Assembly (NCBI GenBank): GCA_937900215.1
Contig: CALCFH010000041.1
Span: 1-8,024 of the forward strand
Length of the DNA stretch: 8,024 nucleotides
Direction of reading: 5' to 3'
DNA from: an uncultured Cryomorphaceae bacterium
GTDB taxonomy: Bacteria > Bacteroidota > Bacteroidia > Flavobacteriales > Schleiferiaceae
Shown in pieces: positions 1 through 4,819 of this stretch. Under the pieces are notes generated by a model. It made no database searches, had not been told where the DNA came from, and was given only the letters and a program-made list of their open reading frames with translations. Within the stretch, counting starts at the first letter, position 1; each line of letters begins with the position of its first letter. Made by a program: the position numbers and the translations under genes.

Positions 1-633
1 TTTACCCAGCAGCTCATCTTTGATAATTACCAGTGTGGCTCCTGCAGGACCCATATTCTTTTGGGCTCCCGCATAAATCATATCAAACTTACTCACATCT
101 ATCTTACGCGAAAAAATATCGGAAGACATATCGCAAATTGTAGGAACCGAAACTTCTGGAAATGCCTTCATCTGCGTTCCAAAAATGGTGTTGTTGCTCG
201 TGCAATGGAAGTAATTCGAGTCTTCCGGCACCACATACGCTTTGGGTATATAACTGAAGTTTTTGTCTTTTGATGAAGCTACCACATGCGATTCACCAAA
301 TAATGCCGCCTCTTTCTGCGCATTACTAGCCCACGTTCCGGTCACCAAATAAGAGGCTTTTCCATCTTTCGCCTTCATAAGATTGAACGGAATCATGCAA
401 AATTGCAAACTGGCTCCTCCTTGCAAGAAAAGTACAGAGTAGCCCGCTGGAACACCCAAAATATCTTTCACCAACTGTACCGTATTATCCATAACCGCCA
501 CGAAATTTTTACTCCGATGTGAAATTTCGATGAGCGACAAATCTAAATTGTCAAAATTTAAAAGGGCGTCACTCGCTTGCTTGAAAACCTCTTGAGGTAA
601 AATGCAAGGACCGGCTGAGTAATTGTGTTTCAT
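1..633 (-). CDS. serC: Phosphoserine aminotransferase, N-terminal part (cut by window edge)
   Basis: Cytoplasmic PLP enzyme of serine synthesis: it transaminates 3-phosphohydroxypyruvate with glutamate to give 3-phosphoserine, and also acts on the related vitamin B6 precursor in some bacteria. The visible 211 residues start MKHNYSAGPCILP, the usual SerC N-terminus (NFSAGP type). ISHR is at 37-40, the GGAS cofactor-phosphate segment at 72-75, TGTWAS at 98-103, CDMSS with the PLP-nitrogen aspartate D168, and YAGAQKNMGPAG at 187-198 with the PLP-binding lysine K192. Family members are about 355-360 aa, so roughly 145-150 C-terminal residues lie beyond the left edge. The ATG at 631-633 is chosen because it gives the canonical N-terminus. 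The leader is A-rich with no Shine-Dalgarno sequence, and a -7 promoter element lies about 30 bp upstream, so it probably has its own transcript rather than depending on the upstream secreted-protein gene. Function is near certain from the motifs. Confidence 0.97.
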   Translation of the reverse strand, partial: MKHNYSAGPCILPQEVFKQASDALLNFDNLDLSLIEISHRSKNFVAVMDNTVQLVKDILGVPAGYSVLFLQGGASLQFCMIPFNLMKAKDGKASYLVTGTWASNAQKEAALFGESHVVASSKDKNFSYIPKAYVVPEDSNYFHCTSNNTIFGTQMKAFPEVSVPTICDMSSDIFSRKIDVSKFDMIYAGAQKNMGPAGATLVIIKDELLGK

Positions 634-661
634 TGTATTTTGTTTGGATGGCTTAAGTTGG

Positions 662-690
662 CAAAACTAAGAAAAGGCGAAGGCCTTGAA
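662..690 (-). promoter_or_regulatory. Candidate Bacteroidota-type promoter of serC
   Basis: Read on the minus strand, TAGTTTTG (662-669) is a perfect match to the phylum's -7 consensus TAnnTTTG. An imperfect -33 element (GTTC in place of TTG; the TTC lies at 688-690) sits 18 bp upstream of it. A start site about 7 bp downstream would leave a leader of roughly 20 nt before the serC ATG. The -7 match and its position are seen directly; promoter function is inferred. The weak -33 box lowers confidence. Confidence 0.5.
674..687 (-). terminator. Short terminator-like hairpin after the secreted-protein gene
   Basis: On the minus strand the sequence reads AAGGC-CTTC-GCCTT, a 5-bp stem with a 4-nt loop, followed by the pyrimidine-rich tail TTCTTAGTTTT. 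It begins about 30 bp after the stop codon of the secreted-protein gene, where a rho-independent terminator would be expected. The stem is short and the T tract is interrupted, so it would be weak. It lies exactly between the -33 and -7 boxes of the proposed serC promoter, and its tail is the -7 box. Confidence 0.35.
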
Positions 691-708
691 CATTAATCTC
701 TCATTAAT
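691..708. repeat. CATTAAT direct repeat, 11-bp period, beside the serC promoter
   Basis: Two copies of CATTAAT (691-697 and 702-708) are separated by CTCT. Because ATTAAT is its own reverse complement, the pair is also an inverted repeat able to form an all-A/T hairpin. The 11-bp period is about one helical turn, which would place both copies on the same DNA face just upstream of the proposed serC -33 box. It could be an operator or UP-like element, or chance in AT-rich sequence between genes. Confidence 0.4.
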
Positions 709-718
709 ATTCTGAATT

Positions 719-1618
719 CTACTTTTTTATTGGAGGCAAGCCCCTTTCTTTATCTGGAGGTCTTATGGGTGCTTCAATATCTGATTTAAACTCTGTGCCC
801 AAAACCAAATTCCATTTTCCCTTTTTAAAAACCAAAGCATCATAAGAAAAGTCAGGCCCGTAAAATCGGTACATGGTCTTCATAGAGGCATCGTCTGGAA
901 CCAGATGGTCCATTAATATCTGTTTTTCTTTTTTATCCCACCTAAGCATGGCTGTTCGCTCTGCACCATAACGCATAAACAATCGATACGGAGCTCTCTC
1001 CATTTTCATTCCTTGAAAATCAGTTACATCAAAAAAGCGTTCTCCAAAACGAATCATCCGATCGTTCTTGCCAGCAAAACTGATGGCATCAATAAGCTTT
1101 CTGCGCTCTACCAAGTCGTGCTGATCGTATCCCAACAAAACATAATACTTTCTTCCTTTGGCCTTAACCGTCTCAATGCTATAGTAAATGGCTCCATACC
1201 AATTATCGGGCGATAACTGCTGATAATGCGGAAGCTCATAGCTGTTCACTGTGTCTACCAATGAAACCAATCGGTTCTTCTCTTCGTCTGGAAGAATTAC
1301 AAATCCAAAATGATCGAATCGCCCTCCTTTTCTTGGCAATTGCCAGGTCCATATCTGAAAGCGATTGTCATCCGACCTGAGCTTCGAAATAGATTGAAGC
1401 GACTTGAAATCCATTGAATAGCTCTTTGGTGAGCTCAATGTATCTTCCAACCGTTCTAGTAGCCAGGCATTTGCTTGAACCCGCTGAGAATCATAGGGTG
1501 CAGCTAATACGGCATACGCCAATGAATCCAGTGGCATTGAATAGTTGATAGGCATGGGCGCCAACTGTCCGAAAGAACAAAAAGGCATACACACCCATAG
1601 CATCGTTTTTTTAATCAT
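719..1618 (-). CDS. Secreted protein of unknown function (Bacteroidota-type)
   Basis: I cannot name a function. From the ATG at 1616-1618 the product is 299 aa and starts with a short classical signal peptide: MIKK, a hydrophobic core (TMLWVCMPF), then CSFG before Q18, a plausible signal peptidase I site. There is no lipobox and no later membrane segment, so it is probably periplasmic. An in-frame TTG at 1625-1627 would only prepend three residues to the signal peptide, so the ATG is preferred. The mature part is rich in aromatic and charged residues, with stretches that look conserved: WYGAIYYSIETVKAKGRKYYVLLGYDQ (140-166, cited by position), FGERFFDV (191-198), and KQILMDHLVPDD followed by FYGPDFSYDALVFKKGKW (232-269). 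This resembles an unannotated secreted family I recall from Bacteroidota. It sits 40 bp downstream of the ferredoxin gene and may be cotranscribed with it. Confidence 0.8.
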   Translation of the reverse strand: MIKKTMLWVCMPFCSFGQLAPMPINYSMPLDSLAYAVLAAPYDSQRVQANAWLLERLEDTLSSPKSYSMDFKSLQSISKLRSDDNRFQIWTWQLPRKGGRFDHFGFVILPDEEKNRLVSLVDTVNSYELPHYQQLSPDNWYGAIYYSIETVKAKGRKYYVLLGYDQHDLVERRKLIDAISFAGKNDRMIRFGERFFDVTDFQGMKMERAPYRLFMRYGAERTAMLRWDKKEKQILMDHLVPDDASMKTMYRFYGPDFSYDALVFKKGKWNLVLGTEFKSDIEAPIRPPDKERGLPPIKK

Positions 1619-1642
1619 CGATCTCAAAACGCTCGCTTTGCC

Positions 1643-1660
1643 AAAGAAGTATGCTTCTTT
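1643..1660 (-). other. Perfect 7-bp stem-loop overlapping the ferredoxin stop codon
   Basis: AAAGAAG and CTTCTTT form a perfect 7-bp inverted repeat around a 4-nt loop (1650-1653). The right arm covers the first two bases of the ferredoxin TAA stop (1659-1661). There is no T tract after it in the minus direction, so it is not a standard intrinsic terminator. It could be an attenuating or mRNA-end-stabilising hairpin between ferredoxin and the secreted-protein gene, or chance. The symmetry is seen directly; any role is inference. Confidence 0.3.
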
Positions 1661-2006
1661 AAAGATGAAGAAAGTCTTTCTTAGAGAGCAATTGCTCTGT
1701 TGTTTCTACATTGTCTTCGTCTGGAACACAGCAGTCTACCGGACAAACGGCAGCACATTGGGGTTCTTCATGAAAACCTTGACATTCTGTGCACTTATCT
1801 GTCACTATATAATATACATCATAGCTCACTGGCTCTTGAGTGCTATCTGCGTCATAACTGCCTCCACCAGGTGGAACTACATTGCCTTTTAACGAAGTGC
1901 CATCCGAAAAACGCCACTCCTGAGCACCTTCGTAAATCGCATTATTTGGGCATTCAGGTTCGCATGCTCCACAATTAATACATTCGTCGGTGATTTTTAT
2001 TGCCAT
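1659..2006 (-). CDS. 2[4Fe-4S] dicluster ferredoxin
   Basis: Small soluble low-potential electron carrier of 115 aa. The first cluster motif is C9-x2-C12-x2-C15-x3-C19-P. The second is C72-x2-C75-x8-C84-x3-C88-P, with the longer C-x8-C spacing typical of the Allochromatium-type ferredoxins. The two motifs are separated by an insertion of about 50 residues (EWRFSDGTSLKGNVV onward). A tail containing CCVPDEDNVETTEQLL follows, which is a hallmark of the Bacteroidota orthologues. The ATG at 2004-2006 puts the first motif at the usual distance from the N-terminus. There is no Shine-Dalgarno sequence. The gene is divergent from the acyl-CoA reductase gene across a 44-bp region and is followed by the secreted-protein gene. 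Redox partners are not evident from the sequence; pairing with the reductase is only suggested by position. Confidence 0.95.
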   Translation of the reverse strand: MAIKITDECINCGACEPECPNNAIYEGAQEWRFSDGTSLKGNVVPPGGGSYDADSTQEPVSYDVYYIVTDKCTECQGFHEEPQCAAVCPVDCCVPDEDNVETTEQLLSKKDFLHL

Positions 2007-2026
2007 AACAGTAAGATGAGGTCGTG

Positions 2027-2034
2027 TAATTTTG
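2027..2034 (+). promoter_or_regulatory. -7 element for the acyl-CoA reductase gene
   Basis: TAATTTTG is a perfect match to the Bacteroidota -7 consensus TAnnTTTG. It lies 16 bp before the ATG at 2051, implying a very short leader of about 10 nt (A-rich, no Shine-Dalgarno). The nearest TTG that could be the -33 box is at 2000-2002, giving a 24-bp spacer that is longer than the usual 19-20, so the upstream half is poorly supported. Confidence 0.55.
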
Positions 2035-2038
2035 CATA

Positions 2039-2046
2039 CAAATATA
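2039..2046 (-). promoter_or_regulatory. -7 element for the ferredoxin gene
   Basis: On the minus strand TATATTTG is a perfect match to TAnnTTTG, about 32 bp before the ferredoxin ATG. A TTG on the same strand (CAA at 2072-2074 on the plus strand) lies 25 bp upstream, again a long spacer, and falls inside the acyl-CoA reductase coding region. The element is only 4 bp from the opposing -7 box at 2027-2034. Confidence 0.5.
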
Positions 2047-2050
2047 AAGC

Positions 2051-3127
2051 ATGTCTAAAGGCCCTCTACTTCAAGATCGACTAAAAAGCTTCCTTCTTCT
2101 TGGTCAGTTTCTTCGAGAATTCAGCACGCCCTCTGAAAACACCACTCGATCTTTTGCCGATGCGTGGTATAAGGGCTTAGATGCCATTGTTCAAGGACAA
2201 GTTTCATTCAACTCTTGGTTTACTAAAGAGTCTGTCAATAGAGCCTTAAAGGAATGGTCTAATGTTTTAACGGAGTCTAACTTGCAATCTTGGTTGGATG
2301 CCTACCCAGAACTAAAGGAAAGCAAAACGAAATGGGTTGCGGTTGTGATGGCTGGAAATATTCCAATGGTTGGATTTCATGATGCCCTATGCGTTTTGAT
2401 GTCTGGAAATAATCTAGTTATGAAACCTTCCTCAGACGACAAACATCTAATTCCCTACTTGCTTCACTTTTTGGAAGAACACTCTCCTGAACTTAAAAAT
2501 TGCACCCGTATTGCAGATGGAAAAATGACCGACTTTGATGCGGTTATAGCCACCGGTAGCACCAATAGTACTCGATATTTTGAATACTATTTCGGCAAAT
2601 ATCCGAGCCTCATTCGGAAAGGCAGAACCTCTGTTGCTGTGTTGGATGGATCTGAATCAGACGAAGATTGCGCCAATCTGGCCGATGATATTCTTGCCTT
2701 CTACGGACTGGGCTGCCGATCGGTTACGAAAGTATACCTACCTCAGAATTTCGACTTAAATCGACTGTTTAAAGCGTTTTTCTCTTTCCAAGACATTGCG
2801 AACCACAAAGCCTATGCGGATAATTACGACTACCACCGCAGCCTGTATATGCTCAATAAAATTCCTTTCTTAGAAAATGGATTTTTTATTGTTCGGGAGG
2901 AAGAAAGCCTGCACTCTCCTGTCTCGGTGCTGCATTATTCTTATTGCGATACTATCGAAACCGTTCAGTCTGAATTAGTCTCAAAAGAGAAGGAGATTCA
3001 ACTTATTATTGGCGGTTCCATTCCTTGGTTTCCAAGAACCGATTCCTTTGGAAAGGCTCAGTCGCCCAAACTAAACGACTATGCCGATGGAGTAGATACT
3101 ATGAAATTTTTAGCTGATCTAAAATAG
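2051..3127 (+). CDS. LuxC-type acyl-CoA reductase
   Basis: 358-aa protein of the LuxC-like branch of the aldehyde dehydrogenase superfamily, which uses NADPH to reduce activated acyl groups to aldehydes through a cysteine thioester. Visible support: WVAVVMAGNIPMVGFHDAL (95-113) and SGNNLVMKPSSDD (118-130), the core of the nucleotide-binding fold; ATGSTNSTRYFEYYF (167-181); SVAVLDGSESDEDC (194-207); and FYGLGCRSVTKVYLP (217-231), which carries the likely catalytic cysteine C222. The C-terminal AQSPKLNDYADGVDTMKFL (336-354) is strongly family-like. Length is normal for Bacteroidota members and shorter than bioluminescent LuxC (about 480 aa). No luxD, luxE or luciferase genes are nearby, so a bioluminescence role is unlikely; the physiological substrate is unknown. 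It is transcribed alone on the plus strand, divergent from ferredoxin, and ends 11 bp from the convergent purQ stop. Confidence 0.9.
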   Translation: MSKGPLLQDRLKSFLLLGQFLREFSTPSENTTRSFADAWYKGLDAIVQGQVSFNSWFTKESVNRALKEWSNVLTESNLQSWLDAYPELKESKTKWVAVVMAGNIPMVGFHDALCVLMSGNNLVMKPSSDDKHLIPYLLHFLEEHSPELKNCTRIADGKMTDFDAVIATGSTNSTRYFEYYFGKYPSLIRKGRTSVAVLDGSESDEDCANLADDILAFYGLGCRSVTKVYLPQNFDLNRLFKAFFSFQDIANHKAYADNYDYHRSLYMLNKIPFLENGFFIVREEESLHSPVSVLHYSYCDTIETVQSELVSKEKEIQLIIGGSIPWFPRTDSFGKAQSPKLNDYADGVDTMKFLADLK

Positions 3128-3138
3128 ACTTAGCTCGC

Positions 3139-3828
3139 TTAGCTTGCCCTCTGAATAAAACTTCGGAAAAGAGCAACCCCATCTTCATTCTTCAAGTTTG
3201 CATCTGCAGCCCTTTCAGGATGAGGCATCATTCCAATTACATTGTGAGCGGCATTGCTAATGCCTGCAATATTGTCTAAAGAACCATTGGGATTGGCCGA
3301 CTCATCTACTAGACCTTCTGTTGTGCAATAGCGGAAAAGAATTTGATCGTTCAACTCCATTTGCTTTAGGGTCTCTGTATCTACGTAATAGTTACCTTCT
3401 CCATGTGCGATAGGGATGGTATACGTCTGATCCATTTCTAATCCAGCCGTGATGGCGTTTTTCTTTGAAACAGCCTTTAGTTCCACATTCTTGCAGATGA
3501 AACGATGGCTGCTGTTGTGCATCAAAGTACCGGGCAAAAGACCGGTTTCACAAAGTATCTGAAATCCATTGCACACTCCAATTACCCATCCACCTCGATT
3601 GGCAAACTGAATAACCGACTGCATAATGGGAGAGAAGCGTGCAATTGCTCCACTTCTAAGGTAATCTCCATAAGAAAAACCACCAGGAAGAACAACTACA
3701 TCTACATCGCCCAAATCAGAATCTTTATGCCACAATGCGCTCACCTTCTGACCCAAAGTGGTCTCCAATGTGTAAATCATATCTTGATCGCAGTTCGAGC
3801 CTGGAAAGGTGATAACTCCAAAGTGCAT
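3139..3828 (-). CDS. purQ: Phosphoribosylformylglycinamidine synthase, glutaminase subunit
   Basis: Class I glutamine amidotransferase subunit of the fourth step of purine synthesis: it hydrolyses glutamine and passes ammonia to PurL in the PurQ-PurL-PurS complex. From the ATG at 3826-3828 the product is 229 aa, normal for PurQ, and begins MHFGVITFPGSNCDQD. Landmarks are LPGGFSYGDYLRSGAIA (47-63), GVCNGFQIL with nucleophile C86 (84-92), NGSLDNIAGI (181-190), and MPHPER with the remaining triad residues H203 and E205. An in-frame TTG at 3859-3861 would add 11 residues (ATFVQPKNRI) that are foreign to the family, and a -7-like box overlaps that extension, so the ATG is preferred. CAGGATTATG gives a weak AGGA just before the start. 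It lies 40 bp downstream of the PLP-enzyme gene and may be read from both that operon and a local promoter. Confidence 0.97.
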   Translation of the reverse strand: MHFGVITFPGSNCDQDMIYTLETTLGQKVSALWHKDSDLGDVDVVVLPGGFSYGDYLRSGAIARFSPIMQSVIQFANRGGWVIGVCNGFQILCETGLLPGTLMHNSSHRFICKNVELKAVSKKNAITAGLEMDQTYTIPIAHGEGNYYVDTETLKQMELNDQILFRYCTTEGLVDESANPNGSLDNIAGISNAAHNVIGMMPHPERAADANLKNEDGVALFRSFIQRAS

Positions 3829-3848
3829 AATCCTGTTTTTTGGTTGCA

Positions 3849-3856
3849 CAAAAGTA
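3849..3856 (-). promoter_or_regulatory. Candidate -7 element for purQ
   Basis: On the minus strand TACTTTTG matches TAnnTTTG perfectly, about 20 bp before the purQ ATG, implying a leader of about 14 nt. I see no TTG at the expected -33 distance (TTCC occurs there), so support is partial. If real, purQ could be transcribed independently of the upstream nadD-nuclease-PLP enzyme string. Confidence 0.35.
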
Positions 3857-3868
3857 GCCAATCCACCC

Positions 3869-4819
3869 TCAGAATGGAAGGCTTTTTAGATCTAGATTTC
3901 CACCACAGAGTATAGAAACCACTTTCTTGCCCTTAAAGAGGTCTGCGTTTTCAATAATGGCGGCCAGTGAAACTGCCGCCGAAGGCTCAACCGCTTGTTT
4001 TAAGTAGAGATAAATCCATGCTAATGCCAACTTTATATTCTCTTCAGAAGCTGGGAGTATTCCTTCGGCATGCTTAGAAATAACATCAAAATTGCGCACT
4101 CCCAATGCGGTACGTAATCCGTCGGCTATGGTTTGTGTTCCGGCTTTAGTAACACGAACGCCCGTAACAAAGGATTCAATGGCATCGCCTGATGCACTCG
4201 GCTCAGCCCCATACATTATTATTGTATTTCTCTTGTCGGCCACAGCCAATAGACTACCTGAAAACAATCCGCCTCCACCCACTGGAATTACAGCACAATC
4301 TATATCTTTCTCCTGCTCAAGCACTTCTTGCATCATGGTCGATTGGCCTGCAATAATTCGATAATCATCAAAGGGAGGGATTACAACAAACCCTCTTTCG
4401 TTGCGAATTCTATTGCAATTCTCTTCTCTCGATTCTAGACTTGGCTCACAGAAAAAAACCTCTGCTCCATAGGCTCTAATGGCTTCTACTTTTACTGAGG
4501 GTGCATTCTTTGGCACAACAACAACCGCCTTTACACCAAGAAGCTCAGCCGCCCAAGCTAAAGCTTGGCCATGATTTCCAGATGAATGCGTTACCACCCC
4601 TTTAGGCACCTCTCCTTCCATTAAACCCATGAGTGCATTCAGAGCTCCTCGTGCCTTAAACGAGCCTGTCTTTTGCAAATGCTCTGATTTAAATAAGACC
4701 GAACAACCCAGTTTTTCGTTGATCTGACTACTGCTTAATATGGGGGTATAATGCGCATACCTGCGAACGTACTCTTCGGCCTTCTTTAAGTCTTCAGAGC
4801 TTGGAAAATCATTCGTCAT
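3869..4819 (-). CDS. Fold-type II PLP enzyme, serine racemase / threonine-serine dehydratase type
   Basis: 316-aa PLP enzyme of the tryptophan-synthase-beta fold, acting on serine or threonine by deamination, racemisation or both. GSFKARGA (52-59) holds the PLP lysine K55. HSSGNHGQ (78-85) places S80 where serine racemase has its catalytic serine. GGGG at 181-184 is the cofactor phosphate cup. EPSASGD (206-212) supplies E206, S210 and D212, matching the divalent-metal site of serine racemase. CGGNLDL (305-311) has cysteine where many relatives have serine next to the pyridine nitrogen. YGAEVFFCEPSLESREE (118-134) is very like eukaryotic serine racemase. There is no C-terminal ACT regulatory domain, which argues against the feedback-inhibited biosynthetic IlvA form. 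Threo-3-hydroxyaspartate ammonia-lyase is another option. The ATG at 4819 overlaps the end of the nuclease gene by 11 bp, suggesting translational coupling. Confidence 0.9.
   Translation of the reverse strand: MTNDFPSSEDLKKAEEYVRRYAHYTPILSSSQINEKLGCSVLFKSEHLQKTGSFKARGALNALMGLMEGEVPKGVVTHSSGNHGQALAWAAELLGVKAVVVVPKNAPSVKVEAIRAYGAEVFFCEPSLESREENCNRIRNERGFVVIPPFDDYRIIAGQSTMMQEVLEQEKDIDCAVIPVGGGGLFSGSLLAVADKRNTIIMYGAEPSASGDAIESFVTGVRVTKAGTQTIADGLRTALGVRNFDVISKHAEGILPASEENIKLALAWIYLYLKQAVEPSAAVSLAAIIENADLFKGKKVVSILCGGNLDLKSLPF

Noticed and set aside
61..273. Plus-strand open frame of 70 codons
   Set aside because: It is antisense to serC, whose minus-strand frame is fully supported by SerC motifs; the plus-strand translation has no recognisable features.
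1619..1627. TTG start for the secreted protein, three residues longer
   Set aside because: The ATG at 1616-1618 gives a standard MIKK signal peptide start; nothing favours the TTG.
1545..1978. Plus-strand open frames opposite ferredoxin and the secreted-protein start
   Set aside because: The ferredoxin with two complete cysteine motifs occupies the minus strand; the plus-strand frames are shadows with unlikely composition.
2051..3127. A bioluminescence role for the LuxC-type reductase
   Set aside because: No luxA, luxB, luxD or luxE-like genes are present, and the protein is of the shorter non-luminous type.
3128..3151. TAGCT repeats as a possible bidirectional terminator
   Set aside because: The two TAGCT copies are direct repeats; no stem longer than 4 bp with a T tract can be drawn.
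3829..3861. TTG start for purQ adding 11 residues
   Set aside because: The added residues are not part of the PurQ family N-terminus, and a -7-like box overlaps the extension; the ATG at 3826-3828 gives the canonical start.
3505..3915. Plus-strand frame of 136 codons
   Set aside because: Antisense to purQ, including its catalytic cysteine region and the conserved N-terminus.
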